64,000 nucleotides of DNA from an uncultured Anaerolineae bacterium (lineage in GTDB: Bacteria; Chloroflexota; Anaerolineae; Aggregatilineales; Phototrophicaceae): the NCBI GenBank assembly GCA_937995825.1, contig CALKJO010000009.1, forward strand, positions 62,001-126,000, given 5' to 3'. Each line of letters opens with the position of its first letter. Positions within the stretch are counted from its first letter, which is position 1. Positions 29,569 through 38,539 of this stretch are shown one piece after another. The translations under genes were made by a program, and so were the position numbers. A model generated the notes under the pieces. It did no database searches. It had not been told where the DNA came from and saw only the letters and a list, made by a program, of their open reading frames with translations.

Positions 29569-31074
29569 TCAGCTCCAGCTCGCCTTGAAGTCTTCAATCG
29601 CCTGCTTGAGCTGCGCCTCGATATTTTCAGGCATGGTCTTTTCATTTTCGATGTAATCGGCGGCTTCGGCGTATTGGCTGTGATAGACTCGCAGGAATGC
29701 TGTCTGGAACTCGCGGATGCGATCCAGCGGCACGTCATCCAAATACCCACGCGTGCCGGCATACAGCAGCGCCACCTGGTCGGTCAGCGGCAGCGGCTGA
29801 TACTGCGGCTGCTTAAGCAGCTCGGTCAAGCGCAGACCGCGATCCAGCTGGCGCTGAGTGGCTTTGTCAAGGTCGGAGCCGAACTGCGCAAACGCCGCCA
29901 GCGAACGGAACTGCGCCAGGTCAAGACGAAGACCGCCCGCCACGCGCTTCATGGCTTTGGTCTGCGCGTCACCACCCACGCGGCTGACGCTGATGCCGAC
30001 ATTCATCGCTGGGCGCTGACCCGCATTGAAAAGCTCACTCTCAAGGAAAATCTGCCCATCGGTGATTGAAATGACATTGGTCGGGATATATGCCGACACG
30101 TCACCGAGCAGCGTCTCGATGATCGGCAGTGCCGTCAGACTGCCGCCGCCGCGCGCTTCGCTCAACTGCGCGGCGCGCTCCAGCAGACGGCTGTGCAGGT
30201 AGAACACGTCGCCAGGATAGGCTTCACGACCAGGCGGGCGGCGCAGCAGCAGCGACACCTGTCGATACGCCCAGGCGTGCTTGGAGAGATCATCATAGAC
30301 AACCAGCGCGTCCTTGCCATTTTCCATGAACCATTCGCCGATAGCGCAGCCGGCATAGGGCGCGATGTACTGAAGCGCCGCTGCCTCAGATGCTGTCGCG
30401 GCGACGATGGTGGTGTATTCCATCGCGCCGTATTCCTGCAGCAGTGCCTGAAGGCGCGCGATCTCACCGCGACGCTTGCCGACGGCGACGTAGATGCAGT
30501 AGAGGTCTTTACCTTTTTGATTGATGATCGTGTCGATAGCGATGGCGGTCTTGCCCGTCTGGCGGTCGCCGATGATGAGCTGACGCTGTCCACGTCCGAT
30601 GGGAGTCATCGCGTCGATGGCGACAATACCCGTCTGCACTGGGCGACTGACGTTCTTACGCTCCATCACGCCAGGGGCGATGCGCTCGATGTTGTAGAAT
30701 TCATCAGCGGCGATGGGTCCGCGTCCATCGACTGGCTCGCCAAGCGCGTTGACCACACGACCGACCAAGCCCATGCCGACCGGAACTGAGGCGATACGAC
30801 CGAGCGGGCGCACTTCGTCACCTTCGTTGATGGTGTCGTAGTCGCCCATAATGATGATACCGACGTTGTCCTTTTCCAGATTGAACGCAATGCCCGAAAC
30901 GCCGTTGCTGAAGCGCACCAGCTCGCTGAAGCGGATATTGTTCAATCCGCTGACGCGGGCAATCCCATCGCCAACTTCTTCGACATAGCCGACTTCAACG
31001 GCTTCGTAGGCAGGGGTGTAGTTCTTTACCTGCTGCAAGAGCGACTCAAACATGCCGCCGGTTACTTCCGCCAT
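29569..31074 (-). CDS. atpA: F1F0 ATP synthase alpha subunit
   Basis: This 501-residue non-catalytic nucleotide-binding subunit has P-loop [19 protein letters not shown], the signature [14 protein letters not shown] and a C-terminal helical domain. AGGAG lies 6 bases before the ATG. It is the first gene of its unit. Genes atpB, atpE, atpF and atpH, which normally precede it, are absent from the 440 bases upstream and from the rest of the window. The F0 and delta genes must therefore lie elsewhere. A strong promoter with a Rex box precedes it. Confidence 0.97.
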   Translation of the reverse strand: MAEVTGGMFESLLQQVKNYTPAYEAVEVGYVEEVGDGIARVSGLNNIRFSELVRFSNGVSGIAFNLEKDNVGIIIMGDYDTINEGDEVRPLGRIASVPVGMGLVGRVVNALGEPVDGRGPIAADEFYNIERIAPGVMERKNVSRPVQTGIVAIDAMTPIGRGQRQLIIGDRQTGKTAIAIDTIINQKGKDLYCIYVAVGKRRGEIARLQALLQEYGAMEYTTIVAATASEAAALQYIAPYAGCAIGEWFMENGKDALVVYDDLSKHAWAYRQVSLLLRRPPGREAYPGDVFYLHSRLLERAAQLSEARGGGSLTALPIIETLLGDVSAYIPTNVISITDGQIFLESELFNAGQRPAMNVGISVSRVGGDAQTKAMKRVAGGLRLDLAQFRSLAAFAQFGSDLDKATQRQLDRGLRLTELLKQPQYQPLPLTDQVALLYAGTRGYLDDVPLDRIREFQTAFLRVYHSQYAEAADYIENEKTMPENIEAQLKQAIEDFKASWS

Positions 31075-31209
31075 CTGCTTCTCCTGACGTTAAAGCGAAC
31101 ACACGAACACCTTTTAGTAAACGCCTATCCGCATTCAGTCAGCGGACGACGCTGTTTCGACCGAAACAAGGTCATTATAGTTGAAGACGCTGCGATAATC
31201 ACGCTCTAT

Positions 31210-31237
31210 ATTGTACTGAGGCGCGCCCGCTTGTCAA
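31210..31237 (-). promoter_or_regulatory. Consensus promoter of atpAGDC
   Basis: On the minus strand a perfect -35 TTGACA (complement of 31232-31237) and -10 TACAAT (complement of 31210-31215) are separated by 16 bases. This is the best sigma-70-type promoter seen in the window, about 135 bases before atpA. Confidence 0.8.
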
Positions 31238-31248
31238 ATTTTTCACAA
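31231..31248 (-). promoter_or_regulatory. Rex operator overlapping the atp promoter
   Basis: TTGTCAAATTTTTCACAA matches the Rex-box form TTGTGAAATTTTTCACAA at 17 of 18 positions. It covers the whole -35 hexamer of the atp promoter. A Rex protein bound here would block RNA polymerase. The rex gene is 5.7 kb away in the same window. Confidence 0.8.
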
Positions 31249-31515
31249 ACTTCTCCATATAGGGACAATCGGTATATCAATACCTTCCACCTTTTGTTAC
31301 AGCGCGATCGGCTTAGCACAGTCGCTAACTGGCAGTGCATGATGCAGCGTAAACTGTATGCCAAAGTCATCCTAGAGATATGCCTCAAAGACGTAGCGCA
31401 GAGCAGTTAGTCAATGCTATAGTTTCACCTGTAGACTCTGCGCCCAATGATGTTGTGAGCAATATCACTTTACCGAAAAGCACTGCCTAATTCGAGATAG
31501 GGATTGGCATGGGTT
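31249..31515. other. Intergenic stretch with no recognised feature
   Basis: Between the Rex box and the next gene I see no reading frame with family features, no RNA gene and no clear terminator. The sequence is AT-richer than its neighbours and must contain the promoter of the membrane protein gene that follows. Confidence 0.5.
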
Positions 31516-33081
31516 ATGACTATCATTAGGAACGTATCGCCCTATCTTATCTTATTCGCTTTAGCAGCTCTTTTATGGTTACCTTTTGGTTTTAACATCG
31601 GCTTTTTAGGTGATGAGTGGTTTTTATTTTTTCAGTCTACTTACACCCCCATCTGGGGACAAGTGAGCCGTCCACTGCTAGCGCTGCCTAACTATGCTGC
31701 CTACCTGTTAAGCCCAGAAAATTTTTGGGGATTCAATATCATGCTCGCGCTTTGTGTCGCGCTGCGGAGCATATTGACATTTGCACTGCTTCGCAGGCTT
31801 AGGGTTGGACGGCTGCTTGCGTTCAGCGTTGGCGCATTAACCGCCGCCTTCCCAGCCGATCAGGGCTTGTATTACCTCGGCGCGCTGCAAGTGTACTATT
31901 CTTCTGTATTTTATCTTTTGGCGGTTGTGCTGTTTCTAGAATTTGCAAAATCCCGCCGTGCTGCTCACCTGTTAGGGATGGTTATAGCACAGATACTTTG
32001 CTTAGGGATGTATGAGTCTTCATATCCTCTGATCCTCTTCACACCAGTTCTCTTACTGTTTAGTCGCTCGCGGATCGACCGTAATTTCTGGATGCTTTTT
32101 CTATTATGGCTTACTTTTCCTATACTTAATACTTTACGTCTTATCATAATATATCAGACACGACCGGACGCTTTCGCATATCAAGAGAGTCTGTTTCTTC
32201 CCTCTGCGCTGAACATCAGCGAACTTATTAATACAATTTTTGCGATTTTCGAACGACATTTTATCAAAGGGTGGCTCTCCGATCTCCCCTTGTACGAATC
32301 ACCCTTTTTCTTTTCCGGTCTGCTTTCAGCTTTTATCGTTTCGATGACGATCATTTGGCTGGGTCGAGAAGGACATTCGCACCCGAAAAATGTCCATTTG
32401 CTGCTGATGATCGGCGGCGGAGCGGTTGTGTTACTGCTCAGCGTGGCGATCTTCTTGCCGACTTCAGCTCGCCTCGATCACTACCGTATCTATTTCACTT
32501 CGGTAATCGGAGCGGCGCTCATCATATGCGCTCTGCTGACTATCCTTAAACAGCCCTATGCCTTTGCTGCAGTAATAGGATTACTTGTTGGGGTGGGAAC
32601 AATTCGCCTGTTAGACCAGGGTCAGCACTTTGCTGCGCGAAGTCAAATGCAGCAAAACTTCATCCTGAGTATGCTGGCACTTGCACCTGATATCGAGCCT
32701 TGGACAGGCATCATCATCATCGACGAAACTGAAACCAATGCGCTGAGCGATGTGTTCGGAGGGTACTGGTCAATGCAGAATCCTTTTTTACTTGCATATG
32801 ACGATCCCACGCTTGTCATCACGACATGTCCAAGTTTGGAATCAGGCAGTAATCGTATGGCATCATGTACTTTTACCAGCGACAGAGTAATTGTTGAGTC
32901 TCCACCTGAACCGAGTTGGGAGCGCCCCTACAATCAAGTGGTTATCTTTCGATACAATGCAAACCGAGAATTGTCCTTGATCTCTACGCTGCCAGCGCAA
33001 GTCAGCTACAATCCTTTTGCGCTCATCCCTCAAGATGCCGCCCCTGCACGCCGAATACTCCGGATGTTCGGAGCCGACTAA
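31516..33081 (+). CDS. Polytopic membrane protein, possible GT-C-type glycosyltransferase
   Basis: This protein of about 521 residues has around ten hydrophobic helices in its first 390 residues and a soluble, extracytoplasmic-looking C terminus. The first loop holds an acidic motif FLGDEWFLFF after helix 1, in the place where GT-C glycosyltransferases carry their catalytic Asp/Glu. The wide Asn/Tyr-rich loop AFPADQGLYYLGALQVYYSS is also typical of such proteins. Function is inferred, not shown. The gene and the 300 bases before it are visibly AT-richer than all neighbours, a sign of transfer. ATG 31516 is chosen; TTG 31504 is possible. The end overlaps proC by 4 bases, convergently. Confidence 0.7.
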   Translation: MTIIRNVSPYLILFALAALLWLPFGFNIGFLGDEWFLFFQSTYTPIWGQVSRPLLALPNYAAYLLSPENFWGFNIMLALCVALRSILTFALLRRLRVGRLLAFSVGALTAAFPADQGLYYLGALQVYYSSVFYLLAVVLFLEFAKSRRAAHLLGMVIAQILCLGMYESSYPLILFTPVLLLFSRSRIDRNFWMLFLLWLTFPILNTLRLIIIYQTRPDAFAYQESLFLPSALNISELINTIFAIFERHFIKGWLSDLPLYESPFFFSGLLSAFIVSMTIIWLGREGHSHPKNVHLLLMIGGGAVVLLLSVAIFLPTSARLDHYRIYFTSVIGAALIICALLTILKQPYAFAAVIGLLVGVGTIRLLDQGQHFAARSQMQQNFILSMLALAPDIEPWTGIIIIDETETNALSDVFGGYWSMQNPFLLAYDDPTLVITTCPSLESGSNRMASCTFTSDRVIVESPPEPSWERPYNQVVIFRYNANRELSLISTLPAQVSYNPFALIPQDAAPARRILRMFGAD

Positions 33082-33932
33082 CCGCCATCGCCGCCGAACT
33101 TTTCATGTTTTTCCTGCGCATCGCCAAGCGCCTTACTGCGTTCATACGCCGCCCAGATGGCATCCGCCAGTACCGTGCGCAGACCGCCCTTCTCCATTTG
33201 GTAAATGGCATCGGCGCTCGTCCCGCCGGGGCTGGTCACTTGGTTGCGCAGTTCTGCTGGATGCAGCTTCGACTGAATCGCGTAATCGACTGATCCCTGC
33301 ATCGTTTTCATCACCAAGCGCTCCGCGTCGCGGCGCGAAAAACCCATATGGACGCCAGCGTCGATCATCGCCTCCATGAACATAAAGGTATAGGCAGGTC
33401 CTGTGCCGCTCAGCGCGGTTGCCATGTCGAGAAATTTCTCATCCTGGACATACAGCTCATCGCCAAGCGCGCTCAGAATGGCGCGCGCCTGATCGCGCCC
33501 TAACGCTGTGACCTCTGGGGTCGTCGTCCAGACGGTCATACCCTCCCCAATCTGCGCCGGCGTGTTGGGCATTGAGCGGACGATGCTCGGATTGGCGATG
33601 CCTGCTGCAATCGTGCGAATGCGAATGCCCGCCATAATGCTCAGCACCATCGACGCCTTGCGCGCGGCGCGCCGGATGATCGGCGCGACCTCCGAAAACA
33701 CCTGCGGCTTGATCGACAGCACCAGGACATCCGCCTGACTCGCCGTCTCGGCGTTATCATCGACGCAGTGAACGCGGTAAAGCGCGGTCAGCCGCTCGCG
33801 CTGTTCCGGATTGGGGTCACTGGCGACGATCTGCTCAGGGATAACCAGCCCTTTCTTAAGCATTCCCTTAATCATCGCTTCGCCCATGTTGCCGCTGCCG
33901 ATAAAGCCGATAGTGGTATTCTGAAGCGCCAT
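33078..33932 (-). CDS. proC: Pyrroline-5-carboxylate reductase
   Basis: This 284-residue enzyme performs the last step of proline synthesis, reducing P5C with NAD(P)H. The Rossmann motif is IGFIGSGNMGEAMIKG. The C-terminal signature region reads LSGTGPAYTFMFMEAMIDAG...VTSPGGTSADAIYQMEKGGL, fully conserved. A short Lys/Glu-rich tail follows. It has no proA or proB neighbours. It is the downstream partner of a GNAT gene and an SDR gene on the same strand. Confidence 0.95.
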   Translation of the reverse strand: MALQNTTIGFIGSGNMGEAMIKGMLKKGLVIPEQIVASDPNPEQRERLTALYRVHCVDDNAETASQADVLVLSIKPQVFSEVAPIIRRAARKASMVLSIMAGIRIRTIAAGIANPSIVRSMPNTPAQIGEGMTVWTTTPEVTALGRDQARAILSALGDELYVQDEKFLDMATALSGTGPAYTFMFMEAMIDAGVHMGFSRRDAERLVMKTMQGSVDYAIQSKLHPAELRNQVTSPGGTSADAIYQMEKGGLRTVLADAIWAAYERSKALGDAQEKHEKFGGDGG

Positions 33933-33962
33933 GATTGACCTCGCCCAGATGCGCTGCCGGAG

Positions 33963-34868
33963 CTAATTCATCGAAACCATTTCAAACTGGGGTCCGTTGT
34001 AGCTGAGCAGATAGAAAGCACGTTCGCGTCCCTGATACACTTCGCTCAGGAAATCGGTGACGATGAAACCTTCACTGAACATCTGACGAAAGACCGTGCG
34101 GATGCTGCGCCGCCACGTGTCTGCAAGCGTCGCGTTGGCTTCGACAGCGGCAAGATCGACCGGAATTTCGATCAGCGCCAGCGATCCGCTGACAAGCTGC
34201 ACTGCGTCTGGTGGGACGGGCAGCCCATCTGCCGTGACAGTAGTCGGATTCAAAATCGGCGTGTTGGCTTCCAGATATTGCACCAGCGTAAGATCGCCGC
34301 GCTTGCCATAAATGCGCTCCTCGACTCGGCGGCTGGTCACCCACCACTCGACCAGAAGCCGATCCGACCAGCCTTGTCGGGCTAACCCACCCAAGTCGGC
34401 GCTGCCATAGTAGTTGTCGAAGTAGCGCTGAGACACCGCGCCAAGCTTGCGGATATTCAGACGCGCATTGGCAGCAAGCAGCGGATCGAATGTCCAAGTC
34501 ACCAGCCGGACGCCCATTTGCAGCGCAATGTCCCGCTGCACCATTTTCAGACGATAGCCGATCCCATGTGAGCGATATTCAGGCAGCACGATCATGCGCT
34601 TGCTGACCAACTGGAGATTCGCCATCGCTGGTCGGCGGGTGTCCTGCGAGTCTGTACCTAAAAGCCCGATCAGCGCAGCGACCATTTTATCGCCATCGTA
34701 GGCAGCCAATACATGACCGCCGTAATTGGCAAGTGTGAACAGCATGTGCGCCGGCACGACCGACTCCAGATCGTCCCCCCAGTACGTCTTTTGCAGCTCG
34801 ACCACAGCGCGCATTTCATCCAATGTGCGCAGCGATTTGATCTCAATGTTCACCGAGTGCAATTCCAT
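33963..34868 (-). CDS. GNAT-superfamily acetyltransferase
   Basis: This 301-residue protein resembles the COG3375 type of predicted GNAT proteins. The core (about 1-165) has AAYDGDKMVAALIGL, then the acetyl-CoA-binding strand-loop SKRMIVLPEYRSHGIGYRLKMVQRDIA and TWTFDPLLAANARLNIRKLGAVSQRYFDNYYG. A C-terminal half of about 130 residues is also typical of this group. The substrate is unknown. It lies 17 bases after an NAD(P)-binding protein gene and 30 bases before proC, all on the same strand. Confidence 0.85.
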   Translation of the reverse strand: MELHSVNIEIKSLRTLDEMRAVVELQKTYWGDDLESVVPAHMLFTLANYGGHVLAAYDGDKMVAALIGLLGTDSQDTRRPAMANLQLVSKRMIVLPEYRSHGIGYRLKMVQRDIALQMGVRLVTWTFDPLLAANARLNIRKLGAVSQRYFDNYYGSADLGGLARQGWSDRLLVEWWVTSRRVEERIYGKRGDLTLVQYLEANTPILNPTTVTADGLPVPPDAVQLVSGSLALIEIPVDLAAVEANATLADTWRRSIRTVFRQMFSEGFIVTDFLSEVYQGRERAFYLLSYNGPQFEMVSMN

Positions 34869-34885
34869 CGTCTGTTTCGTTCCCC

Positions 34886-35833
34886 CTAAATGATGCGCGG
34901 ATGCCGTCTGAAAGTAGTGCGCAGGATTTCTGCGCTGTAACGGCGTCCACGCATATACGTCAGCAGGGTATCTTCAAGCCGGCGCGGACGAATCGCAAAG
35001 TAATGAAAGAGATTACCAAGGCGCGCCGTGCGGTTGGTCGCCAGCAGATCGAGCCACTGATCAGTGATCAGCGAGCGAGGCAGAAGCCGACCAGTGATTG
35101 CTGTAATCCAGCGCAGCAGATACGGCGGCACGCCGACAATCACGCGCGGCGCAGACGACACTCGCATGACCGTGCGGATCAAGTCCTCTAATGTGATCGT
35201 CTCCGCCCCGCCGATTTCGATGACCTGATCGACCGCATCGAGGGTGTCCAAGCTGGCGCAGAGCGCCATCACCAGATCATCGACGTAGATCGGGTGCAGA
35301 ATGACTTCGCCCCGCCCAGGCATGAAAAAGATGCCCGGACTGACTCGAAGCTGCATGGCAAGATGGTTGATAAACGAGTCGTCCTCGCCAAACGCCAAGC
35401 CAGAGCGGATGATCGTATATGCTAAGCCGCTGGTTTTAATCGTATCCTCAACCATGCCTTTATACCGAAGCAGCGGATACGCGGAGGCAGGCGAGGCGCC
35501 AAGATGGGACAGCGTGATGATCCGCCCGACGCGGGCAGCGCGCGCCGCCGTCGCCAATTGGCGCGCGCCGTTCAGCTCGATCCGTTCCAGATCGCGCGGA
35601 CGCCCCCACCACTGCGCGCTCTCTAGATGGATGACGACATCTACGCCGCTGACAGCGCGAAACAGCGCCTCCTCATCAAGGATGGTTCCAATGACAATTT
35701 CCGGCGGATTCTCCCAGGGAAGCCGCTCCGCCCGCTGTCGATTGAGCAGACAGCGCACCGCACGCCCCTGCGCCATCAGTCGCGCAACAAGACGGCGACC
35801 GATGAAGCCAGTTCCCCCAGTGACAAGAATCAC
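34886..35833 (-). CDS. Atypical SDR / NAD(P)-binding protein (NDUFA9-like)
   Basis: This protein of about 315 residues begins ILVTGGTGFIGRRLVARLM, a clear dinucleotide-binding motif. It has a RIITLSHLGASPASAYPLLRYKGMVEDTIK stretch where the Tyr-x3-Lys (YPLLRYK) resembles that of extended or atypical SDRs. Such proteins often bind NAD(P) without clear catalysis. The C terminus is basic. I chose GTG 35833, preceded by GGAGGG at 9 bases, over the frame start at 35881. A 73-base divergent region separates it from the DUF4258 gene. Confidence 0.85.
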   Translation of the reverse strand: MILVTGGTGFIGRRLVARLMAQGRAVRCLLNRQRAERLPWENPPEIVIGTILDEEALFRAVSGVDVVIHLESAQWWGRPRDLERIELNGARQLATAARAARVGRIITLSHLGASPASAYPLLRYKGMVEDTIKTSGLAYTIIRSGLAFGEDDSFINHLAMQLRVSPGIFFMPGRGEVILHPIYVDDLVMALCASLDTLDAVDQVIEIGGAETITLEDLIRTVMRVSSAPRVIVGVPPYLLRWITAITGRLLPRSLITDQWLDLLATNRTARLGNLFHYFAIRPRRLEDTLLTYMRGRRYSAEILRTTFRRHPRII

Positions 35834-35906
35834 GTTGACACACCCTCCACAATGGGCAAAATTATAGCATAGGGCAGCCATTTTTCGTCAGCATGGGGTT
35901 TGGTCG

Positions 35907-36248
35907 ATGCAGCGAGAGGTTCGAAACGTCATTTTCACCAATCACGCGCTGGATCGTCTGGATCAGCGCCAGATCACACAGCACATGGTCGTTCAGACAG
36001 TGCAGTCCCCTGATCGCAGCGAGATCGAGCGCGATGGCGATACCAAATTCACCAAAACCATCAATGGGCGTCAGCTCCAGGTGATCGGGCGTTGGGAAGC
36101 GGATGAAAACAAGTGGCTGGTAAAATCCGCCTGGGTGCGCGGTGAAGAAGAACAAAAACGCCAGCGCGTTCCCGCTGTCGTCGGCGCAGTGATCGCGCTG
36201 GTATATAGGCTGTTTCGCTTATTCATGAATAACCGGCGTCGGCGTTAG
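35907..36248 (+). CDS. DUF4258-domain protein with a C-terminal hydrophobic segment
   Basis: This 113-residue protein opens with the DUF4258 pattern FTNHALDRLDQRQITQHMVVQTVQSP, then KTINGRQLQVIGRW and WLVKSAWV. DUF4258 proteins are small and of uncertain function; some belong to toxin-like folds. Unusually, this one ends with a hydrophobic stretch (VPAVVGAVIALVYRLFRLF) and a basic tail RRRR, as if anchored to the membrane. No partner gene that could be an antitoxin is adjacent. Its 3' end lies 4 bases from the convergent SDR gene. Confidence 0.75.
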   Translation: MQREVRNVIFTNHALDRLDQRQITQHMVVQTVQSPDRSEIERDGDTKFTKTINGRQLQVIGRWEADENKWLVKSAWVRGEEEQKRQRVPAVVGAVIALVYRLFRLFMNNRRRR

Positions 36249-36252
36249 CGGC

Positions 36253-37059
36253 TCACCAGCAGCAGTAGCCGCCGTCGATGATGATGTCACTTCCGGTCAT
36301 GAAATCGCTGACTTCGGCAGCAAGAAAAACGACCGCGCCCTGCAAATCGGTGACCTCCGCCATCCGTCCCATCGGGGTCATCCTCATCCATTCCGGCATC
36401 ATCTGCCCGCCAATCGGCGTCGCCAGCAGATCGTCCACAAGCTGCGTTCGCGTGTAACCAGGACTGATGCAGTTGGCGCGGATGCCGGCTTTCGCCCACT
36501 CCGCCGCCAAGCTGCGCGTCAAATGGATCACACCGGCTTTGCTGGCGTTGTACGCCGCCTGCTTTTGCGGCGTGTTAACGATGCTGCCGGACATCGACGC
36601 AGTATTGATGATCTTGCCATAGCCTGACGCCAGCATCACGCGGGCTTCCGCCTGCGCGCACAGAAACACACCCTTTAGATTGACATCGATCATGCGATCC
36701 CAGTCAGCTTCGGACATTTCCTCAGACGCAACCCACTGACCGATGCCAGCATTGTTGACGCCAATCGTCAGCTTGCCCCATTTATCGATAATCGCTGAGA
36801 CCATGCTGGCGCAAGACGCCGGTTGAGTCACATCGGCGCGGATCGCGATCGATTCAACGCCTTTTGCCGAAAGCTCATGCGCCACCGCCTCGGCGCGTTC
36901 CAGCACCAGATCGACGACGGCAACCGCCGCGCCCGCCTCGCCCAGCGCGTGCGCAAAGGCGCGCCCAATGCCCTGCCCGCCGCCGGTGACCAGCGCGACG
37001 CGCCCATCGAGGCGAAACCGGTCGAGAATAGGTTTTGCATTCAGAACCAAGTCTGACAT
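36253..37059 (-). CDS. Short-chain dehydrogenase/reductase
   Basis: This 268-residue classical SDR has cofactor motif [18 protein letters not shown] with Asp in VAVVDL favouring NAD. It also has NNAG (VNNAGIGQW), the catalytic Ser in [10 protein letters not shown] and Tyr-x3-Lys in AAYNASKAG, and ends with [16 protein letters not shown]. It resembles polyol or gluconate dehydrogenases of the SDR type; the substrate is not certain. A 220-base divergent region separates it from fabF. Confidence 0.9.
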   Translation of the reverse strand: MSDLVLNAKPILDRFRLDGRVALVTGGGQGIGRAFAHALGEAGAAVAVVDLVLERAEAVAHELSAKGVESIAIRADVTQPASCASMVSAIIDKWGKLTIGVNNAGIGQWVASEEMSEADWDRMIDVNLKGVFLCAQAEARVMLASGYGKIINTASMSGSIVNTPQKQAAYNASKAGVIHLTRSLAAEWAKAGIRANCISPGYTRTQLVDDLLATPIGGQMMPEWMRMTPMGRMAEVTDLQGAVVFLAAEVSDFMTGSDIIIDGGYCCW

Positions 37060-37279
37060 CGTAAGTTTCCCTTATTCTGAAATTGTTTATACTGGAGTAG
37101 AGTATCATAACGTCATCAGCGAGTTTTGCCCACGTGCGCAACGTGGCTGGAATAATGGTGTTCGATCTTGAGAAAAGCGCGGCTCTTATTTAGGCTTATA
37201 AATCATTCTTGTGTCGTTCAACTTTGAGGCATACAGCCGCCGCGCTGATGGCGGCGCTTCCTGCGCGGAGGAATTTAAG

Positions 37280-38536
37280 GTGGAGCAACGTCGAGTCGTC
37301 GTGACGGGGATGGGTATCCTCAGCCCAATCGGGAATTCTGTCGAGGAAGCCTGGCAGAACGCCGCCAACGGCGTGACCGGCATCAGCACGATCAAACGCT
37401 TCGACACTTCGCATCTCGAAATTCATTTCGGCGGCGAGGTGAAGAATTTCGATCCTGAAGCCTATTTGGGCAAACGCGAAGCGCGGCGCACTGATCGGGT
37501 GACGCAGCTGGCGCTTTATGCGGCTCAGCAGGCGCTCGAAGACTCAGGGCTGGAAATTACACCGGAGAACATGTATGAGATCGCCTGTGTGGTCGGCTCC
37601 GGCATCGGCGGCATCTCGACGATCTTCGAGGCGGTCAAATCGTTCGTCGAAAAGGGACCCAAGTTCGTCAGCCCGCTGCTGATCCCGATGATGCTGCCTG
37701 ATGCGCCTTCGAGTAAGATATCCATGACCTACAATCTGCGCGGTCCGAATTTCGCCATTTCGACCGCGTGCGCAACTGGCAATAACTGCATCGGCGAAGC
37801 AACTGAGATCATCCGGCGCGGGCAGGCAAAAGTCGCCTTTGCTGGCAGCTCAGAGGCAGGCTTGCAGGACATCGCGGTCGCCAGCTTCAACAACATGACC
37901 GCCATCTCGCGCCGCAACGACGATCCCGAACATGCTTCGCGCCCGTTCGACGTGGATCGCGATGGATTTGTCGTCGCAGAAGGATCGGGTATTCTGATCC
38001 TGGAAGAACTGGAACACGCGTTGGCGCGCGGCGCGAAGATCTATGCCGAAATCATTGGGTATGGACACACGTCCGACGCCTACCACGTGACTGCGCCGCT
38101 CGAAACCGGTGAGGGCGCAGCCGAGGCGATCCGGCGGGCAATCTTAGACGCAGGCATCCGCGCCGAAGACATCGACTATATCAACGCGCACGGAACATCA
38201 ACGCCGCTGAACGACAAGAGCGAGACTCTGGCACTGAAACAGGCGCTGGGCGAGCAGGCATACAATATCCCGATCAGCTCGACTAAGTCGGTCACTGGTC
38301 ATCTGATGGGCGCGGCGGGCGCGGTTGAGGCGGTGCTGTCGATCAAGGCGATGTTGGAAAATTTCATCCCGCCCACCATCAACCTGATCAATCAAGACCC
38401 TGAATGCGATCTGAACTACACGCCCAATGTTGGGGTGAAGCGAGATATCGATATCGTGATGAGCAACTCATTCGGATTCGGCGGACACAACGCCGTGTTG
38501 ATCTTCAGCCGCTATGGGACAAACGGTCACCGATAA
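37280..38536 (+). CDS. fabF: 3-oxoacyl-[acyl-carrier-protein] synthase II
   Basis: This 418-residue condensing enzyme of fatty-acid elongation has the catalytic Cys164 in STACATGNNCIGEA, His in NAHGTSTPLND and His in TGHLMGAAGAVEA. It uses malonyl-ACP and acyl-ACP. I chose GTG 37280, preceded by GGAGG at 8 bases, over an upstream frame start at 37211, because the family begins at RRVVVTGMGILSPIG. It is followed after 3 bases by fabH; no ACP gene is in the window. Confidence 0.95.
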   Translation: MEQRRVVVTGMGILSPIGNSVEEAWQNAANGVTGISTIKRFDTSHLEIHFGGEVKNFDPEAYLGKREARRTDRVTQLALYAAQQALEDSGLEITPENMYEIACVVGSGIGGISTIFEAVKSFVEKGPKFVSPLLIPMMLPDAPSSKISMTYNLRGPNFAISTACATGNNCIGEATEIIRRGQAKVAFAGSSEAGLQDIAVASFNNMTAISRRNDDPEHASRPFDVDRDGFVVAEGSGILILEELEHALARGAKIYAEIIGYGHTSDAYHVTAPLETGEGAAEAIRRAILDAGIRAEDIDYINAHGTSTPLNDKSETLALKQALGEQAYNIPISSTKSVTGHLMGAAGAVEAVLSIKAMLENFIPPTINLINQDPECDLNYTPNVGVKRDIDIVMSNSFGFGGHNAVLIFSRYGTNGHR

Positions 38537-38539
38537 GCT

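Noticed and set aside
37168-37202. Candidate fabF promoter TTGAGA ... TATAAA
   Set aside because: Spacing of 23 bases is too long for a sigma-70-type promoter.
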